Source of the DNA: Flavobacterium sp.
GTDB lineage: Bacteria > Bacteroidota > Bacteroidia > Flavobacteriales > Flavobacteriaceae
DNA length: 64,000 nucleotides
NCBI GenBank assembly: GCA_014379405.1
Contig: JACMLU010000023.1
Coordinates: 1 to 64,000, forward strand
Direction: 5' to 3'
Position numbers and translations under genes: made by a program. A model generated the notes under the pieces. That model saw only the letters and a program-made list of their open reading frames with translations. It was not told the origin of the DNA and did not search any database. Below are positions 8,109 through 17,854 of this stretch, piece by piece; position 1 is the stretch's first letter, and each line of letters begins with the position of its first letter.

Positions 8109-8135
8109 AATTTATAATGAACAATATTAAATTGA

Positions 8136-10250
8136 TTATTGGTTTGGAAAACCATAATTATTAGATATTTTACCTCCTGAAACTTGAATAGTCGTGGCAG
8201 GAATGGCTACTAAATAAAGTGGAGAATAATTAGCTGTATAATCTGCTGGAAGATAGCCTCCAAATACACCATTAATATTTACTTCCCAAGGTTTAGCCGC
8301 ATCATTGACAAGATCAATTCCATAAGCCACCTTTTTGTAACCCGCAGCCAAAGCAGCAGTGGCTTCAGTAGGTGTTAATGGCTTGAACAATCCTTTTATT
8401 GCCAACATTGATTTCTTTAATGTCACGGATGCTGGAGCAACCCAATCCGTTGCAGTACCTCTCCAACCTGGAAACAATAATGGATGCAATGGATCTGTTT
8501 CACTTACATAACAATTTCCTGTCAAGATATCAGTCAATCCTGAAGCTGAAAGTGTAACTTCTTTTGTATAAATATAATCAGAAATCACGTTTCCATTTGG
8601 AAAAGTATAAGAACCACTGGCACGAAGTGCATCAGCCATTGCCGTCATTTGAGATTGAAGTTCATTTACTTTTTTACCTAACACACCCCAACGAACCAAA
8701 TCCATTTTGCGTTGTCCTTCTCCTCCAAGTTCAAATGCTCTTTCGTCTTGAATGGCAGTCAAAAGTGTTGCTCCAGATTTATTGTTTACATAAGTTGTAG
8801 TTTTGGCAGTATATTCAGGGTCACTTGATAAAAATGCACGCTGACGAATTTTTAATAATTCGGCTTTAGCATTAGTATCGTCACCCAATACCGAATAGGT
8901 TTCTGCCAACAATAATATCATGTCTCCCACACGCATATATGGCGCATTGATACCTGCTACTCTTTGTTTAACAGCATGGGTTTTATCAGTCATACGTGAA
9001 TAATCCCATTTATTTAAAGACAAACCTCCATTGCTCATATTTCCTTTTTTAAATATAAGCATTGTTTCATTGGCAACACCCCCCAAGCCTGTTGTAGTAA
9101 CTGTTACATCACGTCTCAAATCCTTGTTGTCAAACATTCCAAAATAATAAGTTGGAAAAAAACGCATTTGTCCATACGCTTTTGGAGGATAAGCTGTAGC
9201 TCCTCCACTAGAAGGACGACCGAAAGCATAAGGACGTTCGGTTGTTGTAATTCCGGCAAGTTGACTCACTTCAAAAATCATTTCAGGACTAATTTTATAA
9301 TCCATTCCACTTTGAAAAACCGCTTGAAAAGGATTACTGAATTTATTTAATGGTGTTCTTGAATCGGTAGTTACCAGCTTAGCATTTCCTTCATACACCA
9401 ACTTTTTCAAATAGGTATTTGCCATTGTGTAATAGGTTTTGTAATCTGCTCTACGAACCATTTTCCCTCTGGTTGGATGCGATTGCAGCACTTCTCCATC
9501 ACCCGTATAATTTGCAGGTCGAAGTGCGTATCCACCACGAATTAAAGCCATACGTCCTATTAAACCTTGAACATATTCTTTGGCCATACGAGTTGCAGTA
9601 GTAGGATTACCATTTGTATTCAACTTATACATCAATGGTTCCACTTTAATAAGATTGGCCAATTCTCCTTCTTGAATTGTATTACGGTCAGTGATAACTG
9701 CGTCCTTATAATCTGATTCAGATAAAATTGGTTTTGTAAAATAAATTACATCTCCCCAGTTTCTCGTCAATTCAAAATACATTGTAGCACGAATAGCAAC
9801 TGCTTCGCCGTATAAATGAGTTAAAGCTGATACTTTTGTTTTGTCTGTGGCAATATATGCCGCATTTTTCTCGAACGCATCAATAATTACATTACATCGA
9901 CTAATCGTTTTGTACATTCCATTCCAAGCATCTGGCGGATTATCCGAAGCTGTTGGGGTTTTGAAGTATAAATTCTCACCGTTATAGCGCAAGGAATTTG
10001 ATGTTGTTTCCGGTCCAAGTTCAATATCGGAACCTACACCAGTTACTTCATAAAACAATCTGTTGGAGTGAATTCCTGATTCAACACTCAATAATTCATA
10101 AGCTCCCAAAATAGCTTTATCTGCTTCAGATGCTGACTGAAATACAAATTCGGAATCAAATTTTGAATCTGATTGTACTTCAAGATAATCTTGACATGAT
10201 GAAAACATCAGGGTTGACAAGATACTCAAGTATATTATTTTTCTTTTCAT
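8136..10250 (-). CDS. SusD/RagB-family outer-membrane lipoprotein
   Basis: This 704-residue lipoprotein is the surface partner that closes over a SusC channel and captures glycan or other nutrient. The signal peptide ends in the lipobox FSSC (Cys near residue 19), followed by QDYLEV. SusD-typical TPR-like helices are visible, for example AVAIRATMYFELTRNWGDV early and APYMRVGDMILLLAETYSVL late, with the conserved RAFEL/GGEGQRKMDLVRWG block near residue 510. At 704 residues it is longer than the usual 500-600, with extra sequence in the C-terminal half. It is 30 bases downstream of the SusC gene. No glycoside hydrolase, peptidase or regulator lies beside the pair, so the substrate is unknown. 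Confidence 0.92.
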   Translation of the reverse strand: MKRKIIYLSILSTLMFSSCQDYLEVQSDSKFDSEFVFQSASEADKAILGAYELLSVESGIHSNRLFYEVTGVGSDIELGPETTSNSLRYNGENLYFKTPTASDNPPDAWNGMYKTISRCNVIIDAFEKNAAYIATDKTKVSALTHLYGEAVAIRATMYFELTRNWGDVIYFTKPILSESDYKDAVITDRNTIQEGELANLIKVEPLMYKLNTNGNPTTATRMAKEYVQGLIGRMALIRGGYALRPANYTGDGEVLQSHPTRGKMVRRADYKTYYTMANTYLKKLVYEGNAKLVTTDSRTPLNKFSNPFQAVFQSGMDYKISPEMIFEVSQLAGITTTERPYAFGRPSSGGATAYPPKAYGQMRFFPTYYFGMFDNKDLRRDVTVTTTGLGGVANETMLIFKKGNMSNGGLSLNKWDYSRMTDKTHAVKQRVAGINAPYMRVGDMILLLAETYSVLGDDTNAKAELLKIRQRAFLSSDPEYTAKTTTYVNNKSGATLLTAIQDERAFELGGEGQRKMDLVRWGVLGKKVNELQSQMTAMADALRASGSYTFPNGNVISDYIYTKEVTLSASGLTDILTGNCYVSETDPLHPLLFPGWRGTATDWVAPASVTLKKSMLAIKGLFKPLTPTEATAALAAGYKKVAYGIDLVNDAAKPWEVNINGVFGGYLPADYTANYSPLYLVAIPATTIQVSGGKISNNYGFPNQ

Positions 10251-10280
10251 TGTTATATTTTTTAAGATTTATTGTCAGGT

Positions 10281-13200
10281 TTAGAATTTCACATTTACTC
10301 CAAGAGTAAAAGTACGCGCTTTAGGGTAGGCTCCAAAGTCCATTCCAGGTGTTGGATATGTACTATTTCTTCCATTTCCAGCATCAACCTCAGGATCATA
10401 TCCTGTATATTTAGTCCACAACCAAGCATTGATTACAGTTGCATATAGTCTGAAATTTTGCATTCCAATTTTATTGGAAACATCAGAAGGCAAGGTATAA
10501 CCTAAAGTAACGTTATTTAATCTTATGAATGAACCATCTTCAATACCATCTGAATGCACCACCCCGTTTTCGTGAAAAGGCATATAAGTTGTAGCATTAG
10601 CATTTAAAGCATCTAAAGTTGCAGGATCATAAACTCTTACTAAATCTCCAGTTGCATTAACATCAAATAAAGTATACGCATTTTCTACGGAAGAACTAAA
10701 GTTACGGAATGGTAGTTTATTTCCAAAGGAATTCGCCAATTTATTGGCATTGTAAATATCATTACCATACGAACCATTAAATCCTAACATTAAATCAAAT
10801 GATTTATAAGTAGCATTGATATTTAATCCACCTGTAAATTTAGGAGTGGTATTACCAATAATTATTGCATCATCAGTTGCGTTAATATTGGTAGCACTAG
10901 TTGTAGTGCCCAATTTTTGAAGTTTCAACATCCCTGGATAAGCTGAATTCGCTGGAAGCCCGGGGATATTACCCAAAACGCCAATTGAATTAGGGATTCC
11001 AGTTTTAAGAGTATAAACTCCCGGAGCTCCACCCACACCAGGAACATAATTAAAATCTGCAGTTGTATAATAACCATCGTATTTATAACCACGAATTAAT
11101 CCTACTGGATCACCCACTTTAAAAGCATAATCACCCCCTACTGGCTGCATTGTAGATGATGCCCAACCACTTGTGTAAAAGTTGGAACTTACACCTGATG
11201 CAAGTGCTTCAATTTCATTTCTATTCAGAGAGATATTAAAATTGGCCGATAATTTGAAATCCTCTTTTCGAACAATGTCTCCACCAATAGTAAACTCAAG
11301 ACCCGTATTACGAGTTTGACCAATATTTGCCATTTGAGAAACATATCCCGTATAGGCAGGTAAGGTATTTACCATCAAAAGATCTTTAGTTGTATTCCAG
11401 TAAATATCTAAAGTACCATACAATCTATTATCAAAGAAACCATAATCAATACCAAAGTTTCTTGTAATTGTAGTTTCCCATTTCAAATTAGGATTAACCA
11501 ACATCGTTGAAGCTGGAACCGAAATACCATTAGCCACATTATTATATCCATAACCGGATGCCCCCGTCCATTCTTCTCTCCATAATCCTGCAGCTATTTG
11601 GTCGTTACCTGCCTCACCAAAACTTAAACGGAACTTAAGATCACTAACCGTTTTTGAATCTTTCAAGAATGATTCATCTGAAGCTCTCCATGCAAATGCT
11701 GCCGCAGGAAAATAACCCCATCTATTTGCTTGCGGAAAATTACTTGAACCATCAGCACGCAATGTAGCCGTAAACAAATACCTATCTTTAAAGGCGTAGT
11801 TTACACGTCCAAAATAAGAAGACAATCGCATTGGATCTTTTTCAGTATTTACAATTCTTACTGCATTTTGATCTCCAAATTGTCCCATTGCAGCAAATGC
11901 TTTATTATAATCAAATGCTAGTGGATAATTAGTACCTGAAATACCCGTTCTTTCACCATTTGTTCCATTCATCTCTTGTCCTAATAACATATCCAATTTA
12001 TGGTTGTCCCCTAAATTTTGGAATTTATAATTGGCTGTATTTACAAAACGATAACGTGTATCATAATCCTTGGTAATTGCTGCATCACCACCTTGTACGC
12101 CAAGGGTATTTTTTGCAAATGATCCTGTAAATTGATAGCGAGAACTATAGTCTTTCGACGCACTGTACTCTGAACGCAAAGTCAAGGCATCAGTCAATTT
12201 CCAAGTTAGCGCAGCATTTCCTCTATATTTCTGACGCAAGGTTTTATCATAAATGTCTTTTATAGTTGGAATTGGATCAAAAGCTGACCTAACATAAGTT
12301 TCATATAAATTAAGCTGTGTATTATTACCACTAATATCTCCTAAAGGAGCAACTGGAGTAAAATTTAGCGATCTAGTCAACCAAGATCCTACTGAACTAG
12401 ATTGGGCTTCACTTCCAAAAACTTCTTGATTACTATAATAAATATCACCTTCAAACTCTAGGTTTTTGGCAATTTCGCTTTTTATTTTGGCTAAAATATT
12501 AGTTCTTTTATAGTATGATTCAATCTTTAAACCATTATCATCTAAATTATCAAAAGAAACGCTGTATTTTGTTTTTTCATTTCCTCCTGTTATACTGATA
12601 TTATGATTTTGAGCAGTAGTACTACGAATAACTTCTTTCTCTATATCTCTATAATCAGCTGTTTTATATGCATTTATACCCCCTGGATTCAAACCTTTGT
12701 ATGCTGTACCAAGCCCGTAAGCCATTGCCCAAGCATTTCCTAAAGGTGCAGAAAAAAGTGTACCGTAATCCCAATTTAATTTTACAAAATCGTATCCATC
12801 TAAAGCTCCTATATGTTTAGAAGGTGTTTTAACTTGTGTACTTCCATTGTAAGTAATACTTACTTTGCCTCCAGAAGGTGCTTTAGTAGTTACAAGAACA
12901 ACTCCGTTTGCACCACGAGCTCCGTAAATTGCAGTTGAAGAGGCGTCTTTCAATACATCTATACTTGCGATTTGAGAAGCTGGAATATCATTAATATTAC
13001 TTACTGGAAATCCATCAACAATAAATAATGGATCATTACTTTGAGTAATGGAACCTCCTCCACGCACTCTAATAGATACTTTTGCATCTGGACGTCCGTC
13101 CATTGCTGTAACAGTAACCCCAGCTACCTTACCTTGCATAGCTTGTGAAATGTTAGCTACAGGATAGGCCGCAAGATCTTTACCTTTTACAGATCCAACG

Positions 13201-13577
13201 GATCCAGTAACATCTTTTCTTTTTGAAGTACCATAACCAACTACAACTATTTCATCTAGTTGATTACTTTCTTCGGTTAAAGTTGCATCAATTTTAGTTT
13301 TACCATTAACCGAAACTTGTAACGTTTTATACCCCACAAAACTAAACACTAAAACGTCGGATGATTTGGCGCTTATAGTGTAATTCCCGTCAAAATCCGC
13401 AGATGTTCCATTCGAGGTCCCTTTAACCAGCACTGAAACACCTGGTAAAGGCGTTCCCAACTTAGCATCTTTTATCGTACCTTTAATTTTAAATACTTGT
13501 TGCCCATAAATTGGCATACAGAGTAACATTCCTAATAAAAGGAAATAATAACTTACTCTCATTTTCTTTTTTTTCAT
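10281..13577 (-). CDS. SusC/RagA-family TonB-linked outer-membrane transporter
   Basis: The 1098-residue product is the barrel of a SusCD nutrient importer. After a signal peptide ending near GQQ (residue 27) comes a carboxypeptidase-regulatory-like domain (FKIKGTIKDAKLGTPLPGVS, about 29-100). Then follow a TonB-box-like segment DEIVVVGYG (108-116), a plug domain with the family signature GGGSITQSNDPLFIVDGFPV and GARGANGVVLVTTK (about 170-235), and a 22-strand barrel to the terminal aromatic-ending strand LGVNVKF. Energy comes from TonB-ExbBD. A 5' leader of about 280 bases carries a Bacteroidota promoter and two phased operator-like repeats. The nutrient cannot be inferred from the pair. Confidence 0.93.
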   Translation of the reverse strand: MKKKKMRVSYYFLLLGMLLCMPIYGQQVFKIKGTIKDAKLGTPLPGVSVLVKGTSNGTSADFDGNYTISAKSSDVLVFSFVGYKTLQVSVNGKTKIDATLTEESNQLDEIVVVGYGTSKRKDVTGSVGSVKGKDLAAYPVANISQAMQGKVAGVTVTAMDGRPDAKVSIRVRGGGSITQSNDPLFIVDGFPVSNINDIPASQIASIDVLKDASSTAIYGARGANGVVLVTTKAPSGGKVSITYNGSTQVKTPSKHIGALDGYDFVKLNWDYGTLFSAPLGNAWAMAYGLGTAYKGLNPGGINAYKTADYRDIEKEVIRSTTAQNHNISITGGNEKTKYSVSFDNLDDNGLKIESYYKRTNILAKIKSEIAKNLEFEGDIYYSNQEVFGSEAQSSSVGSWLTRSLNFTPVAPLGDISGNNTQLNLYETYVRSAFDPIPTIKDIYDKTLRQKYRGNAALTWKLTDALTLRSEYSASKDYSSRYQFTGSFAKNTLGVQGGDAAITKDYDTRYRFVNTANYKFQNLGDNHKLDMLLGQEMNGTNGERTGISGTNYPLAFDYNKAFAAMGQFGDQNAVRIVNTEKDPMRLSSYFGRVNYAFKDRYLFTATLRADGSSNFPQANRWGYFPAAAFAWRASDESFLKDSKTVSDLKFRLSFGEAGNDQIAAGLWREEWTGASGYGYNNVANGISVPASTMLVNPNLKWETTITRNFGIDYGFFDNRLYGTLDIYWNTTKDLLMVNTLPAYTGYVSQMANIGQTRNTGLEFTIGGDIVRKEDFKLSANFNISLNRNEIEALASGVSSNFYTSGWASSTMQPVGGDYAFKVGDPVGLIRGYKYDGYYTTADFNYVPGVGGAPGVYTLKTGIPNSIGVLGNIPGLPANSAYPGMLKLQKLGTTTSATNINATDDAIIIGNTTPKFTGGLNINATYKSFDLMLGFNGSYGNDIYNANKLANSFGNKLPFRNFSSSVENAYTLFDVNATGDLVRVYDPATLDALNANATTYMPFHENGVVHSDGIEDGSFIRLNNVTLGYTLPSDVSNKIGMQNFRLYATVINAWLWTKYTGYDPEVDAGNGRNSTYPTPGMDFGAYPKARTFTLGVNVKF

Positions 13578-13829
13578 ATTGATTAATTAGTTTGGTTGGT
13601 TAAAAAGTTGATTTTCTATGTAATTACATAGTTTGATTAAAAAGTGATCTTGTTTTTCTCAATAGTCATATTGTTTTTAATTATTTATGAATCTATTTCA
13701 TAATTTAAATACCCTCCAAAATAGATATATTCATTTTTTTAACAATATCTTAGTTAAAATTACACCTCAATAAGTCTTAATTAAAGAATAATACCAAGTA
13801 CGCAAATAAGCGTGAACAACACACTACTA

Positions 13830-13860
13830 AATCGATTGCAAACAAAGTGTAATCGATTGC
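13830..13860. promoter_or_regulatory. Two phased LacI-like operator sequences at the susC promoter
   Basis: The decamer AATCGATTGC occurs at 13830-13839 and again at 13851-13860, 21 bases apart (two helical turns). Its core AATCGATT is palindromic around a central CG, as in LacI/GalR-family operators; the right-hand copy extends to a pseudo-palindrome of 16 bases with six of eight pairs matching. Both copies lie just downstream of the -7 element, over the expected start of transcription, where a bound repressor would block. No regulator gene is in the window. Confidence 0.55.
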
Positions 13861-13861
13861 G

Positions 13862-13892
13862 CAAACCTAAATAATAATTTTAATCTAACCAA
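13862..13892 (-). promoter_or_regulatory. Promoter of the susCD pair
   Basis: The minus strand reads TTG (13892-13890), 20 bases, then TAGGTTTG (13869-13862), a full match to the Bacteroidota consensus. The expected start lies near 13856, inside the first operator-like repeat. Confidence 0.65.
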
Positions 13893-14190
13893 AAAAAAAG
13901 CAAATAAATTATCATAAGTATAAAAAAAACAGTCATTATTTATTCACTGAATGTAAATATACATCAACACCAACCTTATTCACCCCAAAATACTTCATAA
14001 GCAATTACAATTGTCCTCCCATTAAAAATAGAGTATATGTTGAAAATTAGAGCCAAAAAGAAAATCTAAAAACAATTGGAAAAAAAATAGAATTTGAGAA
14101 TAATAAACCCTTATTTTTATTATAAAAGTGAAAATATTTCCATAAAAAATACCTCGATTCTTTAAGGAATAAAAACATTTACTCCAAAAC
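13893..14190. other. AT-rich intergenic DNA with no recognised gene
   Basis: Between the susC promoter and the terminator at 14191 the sequence is strongly AT-rich, with long A and T runs. I see no open frame with coding character, no tRNA and no further clear operator. Confidence 0.6.
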
Positions 14191-14227
14191 AAAAAAAAGC
14201 CCACAAGATTTTTAAATCCTGCAGGCT
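14191..14227 (-). terminator. Terminator after the 14297-14713 gene
   Basis: The minus strand reads AGCCTGCAGGATTT, a short A loop, AATCTTGTGGGCT and eight T. The stem contains G-T pairs. It lies 70 bases past the stop codon. Confidence 0.75.
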
Positions 14228-14296
14228 AATCGCATCTAACACAAAATATTTATTCCATTAATTCAATAATGGATTAAATAATTCTTCCAAAGGAAA

Positions 14297-14713
14297 TCAA
14301 AATGCTATCTCATAAACATCGCAACTGATGTAATCCAACAAACGTTCTCTATATAATTCTTCATCATAAAACTGTTCCGGCCAGAAAGTGGAGGAATAAA
14401 AATACATCAATTCAAACACATCTTTATGCTCGGTAGCCAATACATCCAAATATTTTATGTACCGGTCATGACAAAAATATTCTTCTCCAAAGTTGGAGTT
14501 GGTTTCTGCCAAGGCTCTTTTTTGCATCGGAAAACCATCTACTTCATAGCCTTTTTCAACACAATAATCTGATATTGTTTGAACTACATAACTTTCATGG
14601 ATTTCTCCATATTTAAAACAATCCACACAGTCACCAATAACATCCCAAACTTCGTGAATTTCCAAAATTCTGCTTTTAACTGATTCTATTTCCATCTGAT
14701 TATTTTCTTTCAA
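14297..14713 (-). CDS. Protein of unknown function, 138 residues
   Basis: I do not recognise this protein. It is acidic and soluble-looking, with no signal peptide or membrane segment. It is rich in Tyr, Glu and Asp, with Cys at several places (VIGDCVDCFKYGE has a C-x-x-C). Predicted helices alternate with short loops. Its alternative start is the ATG seven codons in (MEIESVKSR). It is a single-gene unit, bounded by the terminator of the upstream porin-like gene (14790) and its own terminator (14191). Base composition matches its surroundings. The framing between two terminators on the same strand supports a real gene. Confidence 0.7.
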   Translation of the reverse strand: MKENNQMEIESVKSRILEIHEVWDVIGDCVDCFKYGEIHESYVVQTISDYCVEKGYEVDGFPMQKRALAETNSNFGEEYFCHDRYIKYLDVLATEHKDVFELMYFYSSTFWPEQFYDEELYRERLLDYISCDVYEIAF

Positions 14714-14789
14714 AAATAAATAACTAGATAATTGTTATTTTACGGTTTTCCACATTTTGGCCATATTTTTGTAAAAAAAAATATAACAT

Positions 14790-14824
14790 AAAAAAAAGCT
14801 TACAGGGTTTAAAGTCCTGTAAGC
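14790..14824 (-). terminator. Terminator after the porin-like gene
   Basis: The minus strand reads AGCTTACAGG, an eight-base loop, CCTGTAAGCT and seven to eight T. The stem is perfect over ten pairs. It lies about 90 bases past the stop codon at 14916. Confidence 0.88.
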
Positions 14825-14915
14825 TAAATACTTCAATTATACCAAATTTATTTTTTATTGAACCAATACTAAATTCAAAACGAAAACTGAAATTGTTTGT
14901 AGTATTTGTTAAATC

Positions 14916-16862
14916 TTATTGAAAAAAGTTCCAAACAACTCCAAATCGAATCGTAAAATCGCGATAAGGTGTATTGGGAGCCGAATAATAATTGTATCCT
15001 GAAAGAGATGAGTTAAAATGTTCCGCTATCACGTAAACCCTGGTTCGTTGAATTCTGGCATTAAAGAAAAAATCAAAATTCGCAAAATTCCCAATTTCTT
15101 TTTTGTTTTGAGCAAAAAACTCTCCAATTACCGGATTATAATCGTTTGCATAATAATTTGTAAAATAATTTAACGTTATGCCTGTTTGAAAAAACAAGGA
15201 TTTATGAAACATTTCTTGAGAAAAATACAGGGTGTTTCTAGTTAAAAATTCTGGTACATTGAGAACAGCATCCGATTGATCTACTTTTTGATATAAAAGA
15301 GTATTATCTAAAGCCAACTTCCAAAAGGTAAATTCTCTACTCGCTTTTACCGACAAATAATTGATGACACCTCCATATTGAGCAGGATTTACAATTTGTT
15401 GTTTCAACGCAGTTTGTTCAGGACTAGAGACATCATTAAAATACAAATGGTCATTAAAAGTAGAATATTGAACCGATGCTTCAACCCAAGGAGTCGTTGC
15501 ATTTACGGTAATTGAATTTATTTTTTCATTCTTGAAATCGTTGGACCAATTGTAATTTACATAACTGCTTTGATACAAATTATAGTTAACATTGGGCAAT
15601 TTATTCATATTTTGGTACTGAAAAGAAAACTGGATGTCCTCATTCCAATCATATTGCATCTTAGCTTCCAAATCAGACAAAGATTGATTTGTAACCGATC
15701 TTGAAAACAAGAATTTTCCATTCCATTTGTTTTTTCGATAATCATATTGACCTCCAATACTATTGATTCTTTGACTAATGGAACTAGGAATTGTTTGGTC
15801 ATCCAAAATTAATATTTGATTGTAGTAATAGTTATGAAAAAAATCATCTACAAAAAACTGGAACTTACCCAAGGTATTATTTTCATAAATAAGCCCTACT
15901 TTGTTGTAGGTTTTATTGTAATGTGTTTGGTCATTTATTCCGCTGGTTTTGTACGACTCCCCATATCTTAATGCGGAAGAACTACTACCTACAGTAGGTT
16001 GATTAAATTCAAAATATTTGTTTTCGTAATTAAATTGATGGCTCACATACAAATTATTATTACCCTCGGTAGTGTTGATTCTGAAAAAATGATCCAAAAA
16101 CACACGCTTTCCTTTCAAAAATGACCTTGCATCAGTTAAATAGACTTCCAACCTATCTCTGTTTATAAAAGCCGGATCGCCACTTTCGAAGTCTTCGACA
16201 GATACGATTCCACCATTTTCTTCATTCATAATGTCCTGAGAAACAAAATGGGCATTGGCAAAATAGCGTTTATTCTTGGTGTTATAACTTGTTGTAAATC
16301 TAAAATTTCCAGTGCTTGTCATTTGATTAACGTATCTTCCCTCAGAACGTAACCCTTTGTATGCAATCGAAAAATTAAGTCTTGGCGTCATATTTAGTGC
16401 AAAAAAAGCATCTACATTTTGACCTTGTTTCATCACGGTTTTAAAATACAATTCGGTAACTGGAGTTGCCACGGAACTATAACGGATCTGGTTGGCTTCC
16501 AAAAAATTAAAATGTTTGGCTTTGAATCCAAATTCTGGAAGCGGAGAAAAAGCATTCAAACTGTATTGCAAGGTATTGTAGGTTTGCCCTTCATTCGAAA
16601 AAGGCATCAATCCAAAAATATCTTTACGGAGGTAATTAAAACTGTATAATTTTTTTATGGTGAGCGAAGTGTCAATATAAGTGGTGTCACGCTCCAAAGT
16701 AATCACTCGATACATGTCAATAGTGGCAACTTTTTCTTTACTTTTTTTTATCGAATCCGTACTATTATATTTAGTGTCAAACCCCAAAAGATTCTGAATT
16801 TTTTGCTGAGAAAAAAGAGTTAATGGCAATGCTAAAAAACACAAGAAAAAGAAATTCCTCAT
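14916..16862 (-). CDS. Putative outer-membrane porin (Porin_10-like)
   Basis: The product has 648 residues from the ATG at 16862; I prefer this start over one eight codons upstream because the signal peptide MRNFFFLCFLALPLTLFSQQ begins there. The rest is rich in alternating aromatic and polar residues with many turns (for example NKRYFANAHFVSQD), as in beta-barrels, and ends in a strand closing with NFFQ. The segment LRKDIFGLMPFSNEGQTYN is typical of the Bacteroidota Porin_10 (DUF) family. The function is not established; it probably forms an outer-membrane pore. It stands alone between a divergent rnhB and its terminator at 14790. Confidence 0.78.
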   Translation of the reverse strand: MRNFFFLCFLALPLTLFSQQKIQNLLGFDTKYNSTDSIKKSKEKVATIDMYRVITLERDTTYIDTSLTIKKLYSFNYLRKDIFGLMPFSNEGQTYNTLQYSLNAFSPLPEFGFKAKHFNFLEANQIRYSSVATPVTELYFKTVMKQGQNVDAFFALNMTPRLNFSIAYKGLRSEGRYVNQMTSTGNFRFTTSYNTKNKRYFANAHFVSQDIMNEENGGIVSVEDFESGDPAFINRDRLEVYLTDARSFLKGKRVFLDHFFRINTTEGNNNLYVSHQFNYENKYFEFNQPTVGSSSSALRYGESYKTSGINDQTHYNKTYNKVGLIYENNTLGKFQFFVDDFFHNYYYNQILILDDQTIPSSISQRINSIGGQYDYRKNKWNGKFLFSRSVTNQSLSDLEAKMQYDWNEDIQFSFQYQNMNKLPNVNYNLYQSSYVNYNWSNDFKNEKINSITVNATTPWVEASVQYSTFNDHLYFNDVSSPEQTALKQQIVNPAQYGGVINYLSVKASREFTFWKLALDNTLLYQKVDQSDAVLNVPEFLTRNTLYFSQEMFHKSLFFQTGITLNYFTNYYANDYNPVIGEFFAQNKKEIGNFANFDFFFNARIQRTRVYVIAEHFNSSLSGYNYYSAPNTPYRDFTIRFGVVWNFFQ

Positions 16863-17036
16863 TGGAAGCGGTATATGATTAAGCAATTATTCGATAAGTA
16901 TTATAGAGCAAAGGTAAATGAAAAAACATAGAAATAAAAAAAGGCATTGATTTATGGGAATGTTTTGGGAAATAGAAATTTGAGCTCCTTTTTTGAATAA
17001 ATTTTTACAATATTTGTTGTTCCAATACAAACAAAT

Positions 17037-17696
17037 ATGTTACTCACCAATTTCTCTAATTTCATTCTAGAAACCGGAACCGACGAAGCCGGTCGTGGTT
17101 GTCTGGCTGGGCCAGTTACTGCTGCTGCGGTAATTCTCCCAACTAATTTCGAGAATACAATCTTGAACGACAGCAAACAATTATCAGAAAAAATCAGAGA
17201 AAAACTTAGACCCATTATCGAACAAGAAGCTCTTTGTTTTGCCGTAACACATTTACATCCAAAAGAAATTGACGAAATAAATATTCTAAATGCTTCAATG
17301 AAAGGAATGCAAGAATCTGTTTTGAAATTAAACCCAACTCCCGAATTCATTATCGTGGACGGCAATCGAGCTTTGAATGCTAAATTGGGTTTAAAGAGTT
17401 CATTTGGAAAACGATTTACAAAAGAAGAAATCGAATTATTGAAATCGATTCCGAATCAAAGTATTATTAAAGGAGATTCGAAATATTTGAGTATTGCCGC
17501 GGCATCGGTTTTGGCAAAAACCTATCGTGATGAATATATGAATGCCATCCACGAGGAATTCCCGATGTACAACTGGAAGAAAAACAAAGGCTATCCCACT
17601 AAAGAACATCGCGAAGCTATAAGAAAATATGGCACTACCAAATACCACCGAATGACATTTCGATTATTGCCCGAACAGTTGAAATTGGAGATTTAG
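17037..17696 (+). CDS. rnhB: Ribonuclease HII
   Basis: This 219-residue enzyme cleaves the RNA strand of RNA-DNA hybrids and removes single ribonucleotides misincorporated into DNA. The signature [14 protein letters not shown] holds the first two catalytic acids (Asp16, Glu17). A third lies in EFIIVDGN and the fourth in [17 protein letters not shown]. The C-terminal [11 protein letters not shown] matches the conserved HR-x-TF region of type 2 RNases H. It is divergent from the porin-like gene and monocistronic as far as can be seen. Confidence 0.95.
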   Translation: MLLTNFSNFILETGTDEAGRGCLAGPVTAAAVILPTNFENTILNDSKQLSEKIREKLRPIIEQEALCFAVTHLHPKEIDEINILNASMKGMQESVLKLNPTPEFIIVDGNRALNAKLGLKSSFGKRFTKEEIELLKSIPNQSIIKGDSKYLSIAAASVLAKTYRDEYMNAIHEEFPMYNWKKNKGYPTKEHREAIRKYGTTKYHRMTFRLLPEQLKLEI

Positions 17697-17764
17697 GTTG
17701 TTTTTTAATAAAGTCCTTTTGATGATTTGTAAAGAATTATTTATATATTTGATATTAAATAATA

Positions 17765-17825
17765 TGTGACTTTATCACACATATCTACCCAAATATGTAT
17801 GGCTTTGTGTGATTTTGTCACACAA
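17765..17825. promoter_or_regulatory. Twin TGTGA-N5-TCACA palindromes
   Basis: TGTGACTTTATCACA occupies 17765-17779. A second site at 17805-17825 has perfect eight-base arms, TTGTGTGA and TCACACAA, around TTTTG. Their centres are 43 bases apart, about four helical turns. They resemble Crp/Fnr-family sites (TGTGA-N6-TCACA) with one base less in the centre. They lie 30-90 bases before the membrane-protein gene at 17855, downstream of a possible promoter (TTG 17719, TATATTTG 17744-17751). Confidence 0.5.
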
Positions 17826-17854
17826 TTACTAAGAAACTCTGAAAACATCAATAT

